Positions 1 through 8,553 of a stretch of DNA of 47,639 bases are shown here, piece after piece. The stretch comes from Salipiger bermudensis HTCC2601 (GTDB lineage: Bacteria > Pseudomonadota > Alphaproteobacteria > Rhodobacterales > Rhodobacteraceae), in NCBI RefSeq assembly GCF_000153725.1, contig NZ_DS022276.1, positions 2,216,888 to 2,264,526 of the forward strand, given 5' to 3'. Below the pieces are notes generated by a model. It did no database searches. It had not been told where the DNA came from and saw only the letters and a list, made by a program, of their open reading frames with translations. Within the stretch, counting starts at the first letter, position 1. Every line of letters starts with the position of its first letter. Made by a program: the position numbers and the translations under genes.

Positions 1-825
1 ACTTGCGTGCACAACCCCCTTGGGCTTTCCGGTGGAGCCCGAGGTGTAGAGGATGAAGAGCGGGTCTTCGGCGTTCATCGGGCGCGGCGGGCAGTCGGGG
101 GCGGCGTGCTCCATGAGGTAGTTGAGGTCGACATCGCGGCCCTGGATCCAGCTGGTCTGGTCGCCGGTATGCTTGACCACCAGGCAGCGGACCTTGTCCG
201 AGCAGTGCAGGAGGGCTGCGTCGGTGTTGGACTTGAGCGCGGTCTTGCGGCCGCCGCGGGGGGCGGTGTCGGCGGTGATGACGATCTTGGCGCCGCAATC
301 GTTGATGCGGTTGGCCAGCGCGTCGGGCGAGAAGCCGGCGAAGACGATGGAATGGATGGCGCCGATGCGGGCGCAGGCCAGCATGGCATAGGCGGCCTCT
401 GGGATCATCGGCAGGTAGATCACCACGCGGTCGCCGCGCATCACGCCCTGGCTGAGCAGGACGTTGGCCATGCGGTTCACCTTGTCGTAGAGCTCGGCAT
501 AGGTGATGTGCTGGGCGGGATCCTCGGGGTTGTCGGGCTCGAAGATGATCGCGGTCTGGTTGGCGCGGGTCTTCAGGTGGCGGTCGACGCAGTTATAGGC
601 GACGTTGAGCACGCCGTCCTCGAACCACTTGATATCGACGCGGCCGAACTCGAAGCTGGTGTTCTTGATCCTGGTCGGCCGGGCCATCCAGTCGAGCCGC
701 TGTGCCTCGTCGGCCCAGAACCCCTCCGGGTCGCTGATCGAGCGGGCATACATCTCGTCATACTTGGCAGCGTCCACATGTGCGTTGCTGACGAAATCGG
801 ATGACGGCGGGTAGGTATCGGACAT
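1..825 (-). CDS. acs: Acetyl-CoA synthetase, N-terminal 275 residues (cut by window edge)
   Basis: This AMP-forming ligase makes acetyl-CoA from acetate, ATP and CoA in the cytoplasm. The reverse strand from the ATG at 825 reads MSDTYPPSSDFVSNAHVDAA and stays open to base 1. Residues 23-45 resemble the N-terminal ACAS domain (YDEMYARSISDPEGFWADEA), and the ATP-binding loop YTSGSTGKPKG lies near residues 260-270. The family is about 650 residues, so less than half is present. An AGGAGGAGAG ribosome site sits just upstream of the start. The gene points the same way as the liv transporter, but a 184-base gap with a hairpin and candidate regulator sites separates them, so it may have its own promoter. 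Propionyl-CoA synthetase is the main alternative; the N-terminus fits Acs better. Confidence 0.93.
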   Translation of the reverse strand, partial: MSDTYPPSSDFVSNAHVDAAKYDEMYARSISDPEGFWADEAQRLDWMARPTRIKNTSFEFGRVDIKWFEDGVLNVAYNCVDRHLKTRANQTAIIFEPDNPEDPAQHITYAELYDKVNRMANVLLSQGVMRGDRVVIYLPMIPEAAYAMLACARIGAIHSIVFAGFSPDALANRINDCGAKIVITADTAPRGGRKTALKSNTDAALLHCSDKVRCLVVKHTGDQTSWIQGRDVDLNYLMEHAAPDCPPRPMNAEDPLFILYTSGSTGKPKGVVHAS

Positions 826-921
826 CTTGGCTCTCCTCCTCCTCGGAATGCGATGCGCAAGGGAACCGCGCCACGGGAGGGATGGCAATAGGCATTTGGT
901 GGAATGTTTCGGCAACCTGCG

Positions 922-938
922 CTGAAATTTTGCACTTG
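922..938 (-). promoter_or_regulatory. Candidate ScfR-type site upstream of acs
   Basis: The plus strand reads CTGAAATTTTGCACTTG, with a TTTGC half-site at 929-933. A GCAAA half-site follows at 950-954 inside CCGCAAAGCGG. A near copy of the first element (CTGAATTTGCACTC, reverse strand) lies at 6306-6319 in front of the liv operon and the ScfR gene. TTTGC/GCAAA half-sites are typical of RamB/PccR-type regulators. Binding by the ScfR protein at 6464-7774 is inferred. Confidence 0.4.
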
Positions 939-963
939 TTACCCTGGCCGCAAAGCGGTAACG

Positions 964-988
964 GCGCGGCGACCCGGGGCCGCCGCGC
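964..988 (-). terminator. Hairpin between livF and acs
   Basis: A perfect 8-bp stem, GCGCGGCG/CGCCGCGC, encloses a 9-base loop. It lies after the livF stop and before acs. No T-run follows, so it may attenuate or stabilise the message rather than act as an intrinsic terminator. Confidence 0.35.
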
Positions 989-1009
989 GCAAGTCCTTGG
1001 AATCACGCC

Positions 1010-1765
1010 TCAGATGGCGAGATACTCGGCGCGCAGGCTCTCGTTTTCGAGCACCTCTGCCGCGGTGCCGTCGAACACGATCGAGCCTGTGTCGAGGATG
1101 ATCGCCCGGTCGGCGAGCTGCAGCGCGCGCACCGCGTTCTGTTCCACCAGGATCGTGGTCATGCCTTGTTCCTTGACGTGGCGCAGGGTCTTCTCGATCT
1201 CGTCGACGATCACCGGGGCGAGACCTTCGTAGGGCTCGTCGAGCAGAAGAACCTTGATGTCGCGCGCCAGCGCCCGGGCGATTGACAACATCTGCTGCTC
1301 GCCGCCCGACAGCGTCACCCCCTCCTGCTTGCGGCGCTCGCCGAGGCGGGGGAACAGATCGTAGAGACGGTCGAGCGACCAGCCGATGGGCGGCGCGATC
1401 TGCGCCAGTTGCAGGTTCTCCTCGACCGTGAGGCCCGGGATGATGCAGCGATCCTCGGGCACCAGGCCCAGCCCCGCCGCCGCCGCTTCGTAGGAGGCCA
1501 TCTTGTGCAGCGGCTGGTGGTCGAGCCAGATCTCGCCGTGGTTCACCTGCGGGCTGTCCATCCGCGCGATGGAGCGCAGCGTCGTGGTCTTGCCGGCACC
1601 GTTTCGGCCCAGAAGAGCGAGAATCTCGCCCTCGTGGACGTTGAAGTTGATGCCCTGCACGATGTAGCTCTCGCCGTAATAGGAGTGCATGTCCCATACG
1701 GAGAGGAAGGCCGGGGCGGTTTCCGCCTTGTTGCCGTGCTTGGAAAAATCCGGTCTGACGTTCAT
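1010..1765 (-). CDS. livF: Branched-chain amino acid-type ABC transporter, second ATPase (LivF-like)
   Basis: This is one of two cytoplasmic ATPases that would power the LivH/LivM channel. The 251-residue protein has Walker A GRNGAGKT (about 53-60), signature LSGGEQQ and Walker B VLLLDEP, followed by the LVEQN switch region typical of LivF. The ATG at 1765 follows AAGGAG at good spacing. It is 12 bases downstream of livG and is the last gene of a five-gene unit, livK-livH-livM-livG-livF. The substrate cannot be read from the sequence. Neighbouring acs and an acyl-CoA regulator suggest a short-chain carboxylate or related compound rather than leucine, which is an inference. Confidence 0.93.
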   Translation of the reverse strand: MNVRPDFSKHGNKAETAPAFLSVWDMHSYYGESYIVQGINFNVHEGEILALLGRNGAGKTTTLRSIARMDSPQVNHGEIWLDHQPLHKMASYEAAAAGLGLVPEDRCIIPGLTVEENLQLAQIAPPIGWSLDRLYDLFPRLGERRKQEGVTLSGGEQQMLSIARALARDIKVLLLDEPYEGLAPVIVDEIEKTLRHVKEQGMTTILVEQNAVRALQLADRAIILDTGSIVFDGTAAEVLENESLRAEYLAI

Positions 1766-1777
1766 TCCCTGGTCTCC

Positions 1778-2533
1778 TTACGCATGCTCGCCCAGGTAGG
1801 CTTCCTGCACCTTGGGGTGGCCCTTGATCTTCTCCGGCACGTCCTCGACGAGGGGCGTGCCCTGCGCCAGAACGGTGATCCGGTCGGCAAGGCTGAAGAC
1901 GACGTGCATATCGTGCTCGATGATGCACATGGTGATGTCGCGGCTCGCCTTGATCTGCTTGAGCAGGTCGATGGTATTGTTGGTGTCGGCCCGTGCCATG
2001 CCCGCCGTCGGTTCGTCGAGCAGCAAGAGCCGCGGCTCCTGCACCAGGCACATGGCCATCTCGAGCCGACGCTTGTCGCCGCGCGACATCGAGGCCGAGT
2101 GCATGTGCCGCTTGTCGAGCATGTTGACGTCCTCGAGCATCTGCTCGGCGCGGCCGCGCAGCTCGGATTCGCTCTCGACCGACTCGATGGCGTGCAGCCG
2201 GAAGACCCCGTCGCGCTTGGCGAAGAGCGGGATCATCATGTTCTCCATCACCGTCAGGTCGCCGAAGATCTCCGGCGTCTGGAACACCCGGCTGATGCCC
2301 ATCTGGTTGATCTCGAACGGCTTGCGCCCGAGCACCGACTGGCCGTCGAACATCACCGAGCCGGTGTCGGGGATCAGCTTGCCGACGAGGCAGTTGAGCA
2401 GCGTGGACTTGCCGGCACCGTTCGGCCCGATGATGGCGTGCACGGTGTTCTCGACCACCGAGAGGTTGACCTCGGACAGCGCCTTCAGCCCGCCGAAGCG
2501 CTTGTTGACGTCCTTGACTTCAAGAATGCCCAT
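1778..2533 (-). CDS. livG: Branched-chain amino acid-type ABC transporter, first ATPase (LivG-like)
   Basis: This is the partner ATPase of the HAAT-type transporter, 251 residues. It has Walker A GPNGAGKST and Walker B LLLLDEPTAGM, followed by IIEHDM as in LivG. The ABC signature reads MSRGDKRR in place of LSGGQ, so the ATP-sandwich motif is degenerate on this subunit while LivF keeps a canonical LSGGE. That asymmetry is seen in some HAAT systems and may mean the two ATP sites are unequal. A GGAGAG ribosome site precedes the ATG, and the gene is 11 bases downstream of livM. Confidence 0.92.
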   Translation of the reverse strand: MGILEVKDVNKRFGGLKALSEVNLSVVENTVHAIIGPNGAGKSTLLNCLVGKLIPDTGSVMFDGQSVLGRKPFEINQMGISRVFQTPEIFGDLTVMENMMIPLFAKRDGVFRLHAIESVESESELRGRAEQMLEDVNMLDKRHMHSASMSRGDKRRLEMAMCLVQEPRLLLLDEPTAGMARADTNNTIDLLKQIKASRDITMCIIEHDMHVVFSLADRITVLAQGTPLVEDVPEKIKGHPKVQEAYLGEHA

Positions 2534-2544
2534 TCTCGCTCTCC

Positions 2545-3747
2545 TTATTCAGCGGGTTCGGTGCTGGCCGACTTGGCGTCGTCCTCGGCCGGTTTGCGAC
2601 GCAGGCGGCGCGAGATGCGCTGTCCGCCTTCGACGAGGCCACCGGGCAGGAAGATCACGATCAGCATGAACATCAGGCCCAGCGTGAGGTGCCAGCCCTT
2701 GCCCACGAAGGGGTGGATGAGAGCGACCACCAGATCCTCGAGCCCGTCGGGCAGGAACGAGACCCAGCCATGCACGACCTGGTCGTTGATCTTCGAGAAG
2801 ATGTTCTCGAAATACTTGATGAATCCCGCGCCCAGCACCGGCCCGATCAGGGTGCCGGCACCGCCGAGGATGGTCATCAGCACGACCTCGCCGGAAGCCG
2901 TCCACTGCATCCGCTCGGCGCCGGCCAGCGGGTCCATGCAGGCCAGCAGGCCACCGGCGAGCCCGGCATACATGCCCGAGATCACGAAGGCCGCGAGCGT
3001 ATAGGGCCGCGCGTTTAGGCCGGTATAGTAGAGCCGGTTCTGGTTCGACTTGATGGCGCGCAGCATCATGCCGAAGGGCGAGCGGAAGATGCGGATCGCG
3101 ATGTAGAACGAGATCAGCATGATCACCGCGGCAACGTAGTAGCCCACCGAGAACTGGAACGCCCAGGGGCCGATGTTGAGGGTCTCGAAGCTGCGCATCT
3201 CGAGCCCGAAGAGGTTGGTCACCGGGATGCCGCCATCGGCGGTGGCCGAGACGCCGAGGATGCGCGGATCGTCGAGGGTGATCTGCAGGCCGGTCTCGCC
3301 ATTGGTGATCGGAGTGAGCACCGAGTAGGCGAGGTTGTAGCTCATCTGCGCGAAGGCCAGCGTCAGGATCGAAAAGTAGATTCCCGAGCGGCGCAGCGAG
3401 ACATAGCCGATCACCACCGCGAACAGGCCCGACACGATCATCGACAGCAGGATCGCCGGGATGACGTTCATGCTCAGCAGCTTGAACATCCACACCGCGG
3501 CGTAGGAGCCCACGCCGAGGAAGGCGGCGTGACCGAAGCTGAGATAGCCGGTCAGGCCGAACAGGATATTGAAGCCGATCGCGAGGATGCCGAAGATCAC
3601 GAAGCGCTGCATCAGGTCGGGATAGCCCGCGTTGAACTGCGCCATGCCGCTGTCGGTGGGGAAGGGGTTGAGGATGAAGGGCGCGAACAGCGCCATCACC
3701 GCAACGATGAGAAACAGGGTGAGGTCTCTTTTGCCGAGTCCGAACAT
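2545..3747 (-). CDS. livM: Branched-chain amino acid-type ABC transporter permease (LivM-like)
   Basis: This inner-membrane channel subunit has 400 residues, somewhat longer than typical LivM because of a charged C-terminal tail ([15 protein letters not shown]). Several hydrophobic helices are evident, with the family hallmarks [19 protein letters not shown] near residue 64 and [13 protein letters not shown] toward the C-terminus. It lies 3 bases downstream of livH and 11 bases upstream of livG, so co-translation is likely. It would pair with LivH to form the pathway for the ligand brought by the Tat-type binding protein encoded first in the operon. Confidence 0.93.
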   Translation of the reverse strand: MFGLGKRDLTLFLIVAVMALFAPFILNPFPTDSGMAQFNAGYPDLMQRFVIFGILAIGFNILFGLTGYLSFGHAAFLGVGSYAAVWMFKLLSMNVIPAILLSMIVSGLFAVVIGYVSLRRSGIYFSILTLAFAQMSYNLAYSVLTPITNGETGLQITLDDPRILGVSATADGGIPVTNLFGLEMRSFETLNIGPWAFQFSVGYYVAAVIMLISFYIAIRIFRSPFGMMLRAIKSNQNRLYYTGLNARPYTLAAFVISGMYAGLAGGLLACMDPLAGAERMQWTASGEVVLMTILGGAGTLIGPVLGAGFIKYFENIFSKINDQVVHGWVSFLPDGLEDLVVALIHPFVGKGWHLTLGLMFMLIVIFLPGGLVEGGQRISRRLRRKPAEDDAKSASTEPAE

Positions 3748-3750
3748 GGG

Positions 3751-4782
3751 TCAGTCCTCCATCACGCCCTTGCGGCCCATCAGGCCCCTCGGACGGGTCA
3801 GCAGAATGATGATGGCGACGAGGTAGATGATGATCTGGTCGATGCCGGGAAGAATGGACTTGATCTGGTTCATCGAGGCGAAGCTCTCGAGGATGCCGAG
3901 AAGGAAGCCGGCGAGCACGGCGCCCGGAAGCGAGCCCATGCCGCCGACGACCACAACCACGAAACTCAGTACCAGAAAATCCATGCCCATATGGTAGTTG
4001 GGCGAGTTGATCGGCGCGTACATCACCCCGGCAAGGCCCGCGACGGCGGCGGCGAGGCCGAACATGATGGTGAAGCGGCGGTCGATGTTGATGCCCAAGA
4101 GGCCCACGGTCTCGCGGTCGGCCATGCCGGCGCGGACCACCATGCCGAAGGTGGTGAACTGCAGGAAGGCGAAGACCGCGCCGATGATGATCGCGGCAAA
4201 GCCAAAATAGACCAGGCGCCAGTAGGGGTAGATGATCACGTTGGGATCGAAGCCCAGCATGGTGCCGAAATCGAACGAGCCGCGGAACACGTCCGGCGCC
4301 GGGGTCGGGATCGGGTTGGCGCCGAAGATCTGCTTGATGACCTCCTGCAGCACGATCGCCAGTCCAAAGGTCACGAGGATCTGGTCCGCATGCGGGCGCT
4401 TGTAGAAATGCTTGATCAGGCCGCGTTCCATGATCACGCCGAAGCCGATCATGATCGGGATCGAGAACAGGATCGCCAGCGGCACCGACCAGTCGATGAT
4501 TGCGGCCCCCGTGGCCTCGCCGAAGATGTCCTGCATGTAGGGCACGTCGACCTTGAGCGGGTTGCCGAGAAAGTCGGTGCGGGTCTCGTCGACGACCTGA
4601 TGCGACAGGGTGAGCAGCCGGTTGAGGGTGACGGCGCAGAAGGCGCCGATCATGAACAGCGCGCCGTGGGCGAAGTTCACCACACCGAGCGTGCCGAAGA
4701 TGAGCGTCAGACCAAGGGCGATCAGCGCATAGGCCGATCCCTTGTCGAGCCCGTTCAGGATTTGAAGGATGATTGCGTCCAT
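3751..4782 (-). CDS. livH: Branched-chain amino acid-type ABC transporter permease (LivH-like)
   Basis: This second inner-membrane channel subunit has 343 residues. It starts MDAIILQILNGLDKGSAYAL, and the LivH signature LTLIFGTLGVVNFAHGALF follows. GGMGSLPGAVLAGFLLG near the C-terminus is the conserved loop that contacts the ATPase. An insertion around residues 60-95 (hydrophilic, with FLGNPLKVDVPYMQDIFGE) makes it longer than the roughly 300-residue family norm, as in some carboxylate or amide HAAT permeases. It starts 111 bases after livK, with a hairpin between them that may lower permease expression relative to the binding protein. Confidence 0.93.
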   Translation of the reverse strand: MDAIILQILNGLDKGSAYALIALGLTLIFGTLGVVNFAHGALFMIGAFCAVTLNRLLTLSHQVVDETRTDFLGNPLKVDVPYMQDIFGEATGAAIIDWSVPLAILFSIPIMIGFGVIMERGLIKHFYKRPHADQILVTFGLAIVLQEVIKQIFGANPIPTPAPDVFRGSFDFGTMLGFDPNVIIYPYWRLVYFGFAAIIIGAVFAFLQFTTFGMVVRAGMADRETVGLLGINIDRRFTIMFGLAAAVAGLAGVMYAPINSPNYHMGMDFLVLSFVVVVVGGMGSLPGAVLAGFLLGILESFASMNQIKSILPGIDQIIIYLVAIIILLTRPRGLMGRKGVMED

Positions 4783-4819
4783 GATCCGTGGCCTTCGAGG
4801 TCAAAGAATGGGTGTGCGC

Positions 4820-4838
4820 TCCCGGCGGAAAGCCGGGA
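4820..4838 (-). terminator. Intra-operon hairpin between livK and livH
   Basis: A TCCCGGC/GCCGGGA stem of 7 bp with a GGAAA loop, extendable by GCG/CGC, lies between the binding-protein gene and the permease genes. Hairpins here usually protect the abundant binding-protein message or cause partial termination. No T-run is present. Confidence 0.45.
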
Positions 4839-4893
4839 ACGCTGGGGATACGCCGCTGACAACGCGATCAGCCGACGTATTCTGGGTTTTGGA

Positions 4894-6240
4894 TCAGACG
4901 CCCGGGTTGCAGGAGCCGAGCGCACCACCCGCGAACATCGGGTGATCGGGCGCGTATTCCACCTGGCCGCGCGGGGTGATCTCGACCACCTCGAGCAGGT
5001 CGAACTCCGAGGTCGGGTTCTCCTTGCCGCGCACCACGAGCACGTCCTTGAAACACTGGTGATCCTCGGCGCGGTAGAGGGTCGGACCGTTGCCCAGACC
5101 GTCGAACTCGTAGCCCTCGAGGGCCTCGGCCACGGCGCAGGGATCGAACGATCCCGCACGCTGCACGGCATCTGCATAGAGCAGGGTCTGCACGTAGCAG
5201 GTGTGTGCCGCCTGCGAGGGCGGGAAGCCGTACTTGGTGCCGAAGGACTTCACGAAGGCCTTGGTGCCCTCGTCCTGCAGCGACCAGTGCCAGTTGGTCG
5301 AGCCAAGGATGCCCTTGATGTTCTCGCCGGCACCGCGGGCCATCAGGCGCGAGAACAGCGGCACGACGATCTCGAAGTTCTTGCCGTTGGCCTGCTTCTC
5401 GCGAAGACCGAACTGCACGGCGTTGGTGAGCGAGTTCACCATGTTGCCGCCGTAGTGGTTGAGCACCAGCACGTCGGCGCCCGAGTTCAGAACCGGCGCG
5501 ATGTAGGACGAGAAGTCGGTCTGCGCGAGCGGGGTCTTCACCGCCTCGACGGTCTCCCAGCCGAGCGCCTCGGTTGCCGCCTTGATCGACTCTTCCTGGG
5601 TCCAGCCCCAGGTGTAGTCGGCGGTCAGGTGATAGGCCTTGCGGTCTTCGCCATAGGCCTTGGCCAGCACCGGCGCGAGCGCCGCGCCCGACATGTAGGC
5701 ATTGAAGAAGTGGCGGAAACCGTTGGCCTTCTTGTCCTTGCCCGTGGTGTCGTTGGAGTGGGTGAGGCCGGCCATGAAGATCACGCCGGCCTCCTGGCAG
5801 AGACCCTGCACGGCCACGGCCACACCGGAGGACGAGCCGCCGGTGATCATGATGGCGCCGTCCTTCTCGATCATCGACTTGGCCGAGGCGCGCGCCGCAT
5901 CCGATTTGGTCTGGGTGTCGCCGGTGACGTACTCGACCTTCTTGCCGAGGATGCCCGAGCCTTCCAGCGCCTTGGACGAGAAGGTCTGCATCATGCCGCC
6001 GTCGCCGCCGCCATTGAGGTGCTCGACCGCGAGCTCGTAGGCGCGCAGTTCGTCGGCGCCCTCGTCGGCATAGGGGCCGGTCTGCGGCACGTTGAAGCCC
6101 AGCGTCACCGAGCCGCCGGTGGGCTCGTTGGTGAAGGCCCGGGCCGACGAGGCGGTAAAGATCGTCGGCAGCGCGACACCGGCGCCGGCCACGGCACCCG
6201 TTCTCAGCACGCCACGGCGAGTCAGAGTCGTCTTGGACAT
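4894..6240 (-). CDS. livK: ABC transporter substrate-binding protein with Tat signal (LivK family)
   Basis: This periplasmic type I binding protein has 448 residues. The N-terminus carries a Tat-type signal (TRRGVLRTGAVAGAG, then an Ala-rich stretch ending SARAF), so the protein is probably exported folded. The mature part begins with GGSVTLGFNVPQTGPYADEG, typical of Peripla_BP_6 receptors, and contains GGSSSGVAVAVQGLCQE and a long ligand-domain body. A strong GGGAGGA site precedes the ATG at 6240. It is the first gene of the liv operon, and its promoter region is shared with the divergent ScfR gene. The ligand is unknown. Homologues next to acs in relatives suggest short acids or their amides, but nothing here proves that. 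Confidence 0.9.
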   Translation of the reverse strand: MSKTTLTRRGVLRTGAVAGAGVALPTIFTASSARAFTNEPTGGSVTLGFNVPQTGPYADEGADELRAYELAVEHLNGGGDGGMMQTFSSKALEGSGILGKKVEYVTGDTQTKSDAARASAKSMIEKDGAIMITGGSSSGVAVAVQGLCQEAGVIFMAGLTHSNDTTGKDKKANGFRHFFNAYMSGAALAPVLAKAYGEDRKAYHLTADYTWGWTQEESIKAATEALGWETVEAVKTPLAQTDFSSYIAPVLNSGADVLVLNHYGGNMVNSLTNAVQFGLREKQANGKNFEIVVPLFSRLMARGAGENIKGILGSTNWHWSLQDEGTKAFVKSFGTKYGFPPSQAAHTCYVQTLLYADAVQRAGSFDPCAVAEALEGYEFDGLGNGPTLYRAEDHQCFKDVLVVRGKENPTSEFDLLEVVEITPRGQVEYAPDHPMFAGGALGSCNPGV

Positions 6241-6463
6241 GAAAATCCTCCCATTTTGTAAAAGTGCGCGGACGGGCTCCTCTTCCCCTCGGCGCGTGCA
6301 CCCCTGAGTGCAAATTCAGTATTTCTCGGTATAGGTAAACCGATCAACAACTGCCTTGTTGAGAACAATTTTTTTGTCAACGACTGAACAGTATACTACA
6401 GTCTTCTGTAAATGAATTGATATTGCAGCGCAGAAACGCGTTGAAAGGACAGGGAAAGGCCTC
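6241..6463. promoter_or_regulatory. Divergent livK/scfR control region
   Basis: This 223-base gap is clearly AT-richer than its surroundings. GAGTGCAAATTCAG (6306-6319) matches, on the other strand, the element at 922-938 upstream of acs. An inverted repeat TTGTT-GAG-AACAA lies at 6356-6368, and a second arm GTTGA/TCAAC spans 6358-6381. The ScfR start at 6464 has AAGGAC/GGGAAAGG upstream. The layout fits an autoregulated divergent promoter responding to acyl-CoA. Confidence 0.5.
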
Positions 6464-7774
6464 ATGGCGCGCGATACGCTGACCGGCTCCCGAATCCGCG
6501 AAAGGCGGATTATTCTCGGAATGAAACAGGCCGAGCTGGCCCGGCGCGTCGATATTTCAGCCTCCTATCTCAATCTGATCGAACACAACAGGCGCAGAAT
6601 CGGCGGAAAATTGCTGCTCGATCTGGCCGAGATCCTCGGGGTGGAGCCCTCGGTCCTGACCGAAGGGGCCGAGGCCACGCTGATCGGGGCGCTGCGCGAG
6701 GCGGCGCTGCGCGAGGCCGAAGCCGGGGCCGAGCTCGACCGGCTCGACGAGTTTGCCGGCCGCTTCCCGGGCTGGGCCCGCCTGCTGGCCGAGAGCCGGG
6801 CGCGGATCGACACGCTGGAGCGCAGCGTCGAGGCGTTGACCGACCGGTTGGCCCATGACCCGCATCTCGCCGATGCGCTGCACGAGATGCTGTCGACGGT
6901 GACCTCGATCCGCTCCACCGCCTCGATCCTGGCCGAGCCGGGCGAGATCGACCCGGACTGGCAGCGCCGCTTCCATCGCAACATCTATGAGGACAGCGCC
7001 CGGCTGGCCGAAAGCAGCCGCAGCCTCGCCTCCTATCTCGAGGCCGAGGGCAAGGCGGCGGCCGAGAGCGGCACCCCGCAGGAGGAGGTCGACGCGCTGT
7101 TCGAGGCGGCGCAGTACCACATCGCGCCGCTCGATGCGGGCGAGGGGGCTGACGCGGTGGCCGAAGATCTGGGGCACGAGCTCTCGCCGATCGCGCGGGC
7201 GCTGCTGCGCCGCGCCTTCCGGCGCTATGCCGAGGATGCGGCGCTGATGCCGCTCGACAAGGTGCTGGAAGCGGTGGTGGTGACCGGCACAGACCCGCTG
7301 GCGCTGGCGCGGCGCTTCGGGACCGATCCGGCCCGCGCCATGCGCCGTCTCGCCACGCTGCCGGCGGATGCGCCTTGCGGCAGCGTCGGGCTGGCGATCT
7401 GCGACGCCTCGGGGGTGTTCACCTTCCGCAAGCCGCTGCCGGATTTCCCGATCCCGCGCTTCGGCGCCGATTGCCCGCTGTGGCCGCTCTTCGCGGCGCT
7501 CAGCCGGCCGATGTCGGTGCTGAGCCGGGTGCTGCAATCGGCCGGCCGCCAGAGCGGCGCCGTCACCGCCATGGCCTTCGCCCAGCCCTCGGGTCCGCCG
7601 CAGGTCAACCGCGAGCCGGTCTTCGAGGCGCATATGATGATCGCGCCCGCGGGCCCGCGGAGTTCCGAGATCCCCGAGGACGTGGGCATCACCTGCCGCA
7701 TCTGCCCGCGCGCTGCCTGTCCCGCGCGGCGCGAGCCGTCTCTGCTGGGCGATGGGCTGGCGCAGGGCTTTTGA
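6464..7774 (+). CDS. Short-chain fatty acyl-CoA regulator (ScfR/RamB/PccR family)
   Basis: This DNA-binding regulator has 436 residues. Residues 8-62 form a Cro/CI-type helix-turn-helix (GSRIRERRIILGMKQAELAR, then ISASYLNLIEHNRRRIGG), the usual start of ScfR proteins. The middle is helical. The C-terminal DUF2083-like region ends in the Cys-rich CRICPRAACPARR, as in RamB, MccR and PccR. Known members sense acetyl-, propionyl- or related CoA states and control acetate or propionate genes. The gene is divergent from livK and followed by a separate two-component operon. By position it probably controls acs and/or the transporter; the effector cannot be told from the sequence. Confidence 0.88.
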   Translation: MARDTLTGSRIRERRIILGMKQAELARRVDISASYLNLIEHNRRRIGGKLLLDLAEILGVEPSVLTEGAEATLIGALREAALREAEAGAELDRLDEFAGRFPGWARLLAESRARIDTLERSVEALTDRLAHDPHLADALHEMLSTVTSIRSTASILAEPGEIDPDWQRRFHRNIYEDSARLAESSRSLASYLEAEGKAAAESGTPQEEVDALFEAAQYHIAPLDAGEGADAVAEDLGHELSPIARALLRRAFRRYAEDAALMPLDKVLEAVVVTGTDPLALARRFGTDPARAMRRLATLPADAPCGSVGLAICDASGVFTFRKPLPDFPIPRFGADCPLWPLFAALSRPMSVLSRVLQSAGRQSGAVTAMAFAQPSGPPQVNREPVFEAHMMIAPAGPRSSEIPEDVGITCRICPRAACPARREPSLLGDGLAQGF

Positions 7775-7778
7775 TCTT

Positions 7779-7807
7779 TTGACACCCGCCGCCACATTCG
7801 CGATAAG
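7779..7807 (+). promoter_or_regulatory. Sigma70-type promoter for the response regulator operon
   Basis: A perfect -35 TTGACA (7779-7784) is followed after 17 bases by GATAAG (7802-7807). It lies between the ScfR stop and the response regulator start at 7877, so the kinase operon has its own promoter. Confidence 0.55.
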
Positions 7808-7876
7808 TTTTTTACAGGGGGAGGACGGTTTTGGCTCGGGGAGGGCCGGGCTGCCCGGTGTCGGGAAGGGGACGTC

Positions 7877-8251
7877 ATGTCGAAACGAGTGATGCTGATC
7901 GAGGATGAGCCGAATATCATCGAGGCGATCAGCTTCATCCTGTCGCGCGAGGGGCTGTCGGTGGAGACACATTCCGACGGCACCACCGCCAATGACAAGC
8001 TGCGCGCCAGCACGCCGGACCTGCTGATCCTCGACGTGATGCTGCCCGGCAAGAGCGGCTATGACATCCTGCGCGAGCTGCGCGAGGAGGCGGGCACCGC
8101 CGAACTGCCGGTGCTGATGCTGACCGCCCGTGGCCAGACCCGCGACCGCGAGATGGCCGAGCGCGCCGGGGTATCTGCGTTCATGACCAAGCCGTTCTCC
8201 AACGCCGAGATGCTCGACCAGGTCCGCGCATTGATGGCCGAGACCTCATGA
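7877..8251 (+). CDS. Single-domain response regulator (CheY-like receiver)
   Basis: The protein has 124 residues and consists only of a receiver domain. The acidic pocket (E9, D10), phospho-acceptor D53 in LILDVMLPGKSG, T83 in MLTARGQ and K105 in MTKPFS are all present, so it should be phosphorylatable. No DNA-binding output domain follows. Its stop overlaps the next start by four bases (ATGA), and the SLC5-type kinase is two genes on, so that kinase is the likely partner. In gamma-proteobacteria the analogous CrbR carries a LuxR-type HTH and activates acs. Here output must go through another protein, perhaps the FliM-like product downstream or a further phosphotransfer step (inference). Confidence 0.9.
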   Translation: MSKRVMLIEDEPNIIEAISFILSREGLSVETHSDGTTANDKLRASTPDLLILDVMLPGKSGYDILRELREEAGTAELPVLMLTARGQTRDREMAERAGVSAFMTKPFSNAEMLDQVRALMAETS

Positions 8252-8553
8252 CCGAGGCCGGGCCGCCGCGCCGGGGCAAGCCTCCGGTGTTTCTTGAACG
8301 GCAGTCCTACCGCCGGCGGCGGGTGATCGACGCGGCACGGGTGCTGCCCTTCATCGGCATGCTGCTCTGGGTGATCCCGCTGCTTTGGCGCGAGGATGGC
8401 GCGGTCGCGGTGCGCTCGTCGAGCGCGATCCTCTACCTGTTCGGCGTCTGGATCCTGTTGGTTGCGGGCGCCGCCGTGCTCTCGGCCAAGCTCGCCGCGC
8501 AGGCCCGTGACGGCACGGCCGAGGTGGAGGCCCGGGGCGGGGAGGCGCCGTGA
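8248..8553 (+). CDS. Small two-helix membrane protein between regulator and kinase
   Basis: This 101-residue protein has no family I recognise. A basic N-terminus (YRRRRVIDAARV) precedes a hydrophobic helix at about 34-48 (LPFIGMLLWVIPLLW), and a second lies at about 60-82. A short acidic tail follows. It overlaps the receiver gene by 4 bases and the kinase gene by 4 bases if the GTG start is used, so the three should be made together. The position resembles the small DUF485-type partner found beside acetate symporters such as ActP/YjcH, but the sequence match is not clear. A role in assembling or tuning the SLC5-kinase is an inference. Confidence 0.78.
   Translation: MTEAGPPRRGKPPVFLERQSYRRRRVIDAARVLPFIGMLLWVIPLLWREDGAVAVRSSSAILYLFGVWILLVAGAAVLSAKLAAQARDGTAEVEARGGEAP

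Noticed and set aside
3529-6261. 910-residue open frame on the plus strand
   Set aside because: It is antisense to livH and livK and has the same shadow composition; the real genes on the other strand have clear motifs and ribosome sites.
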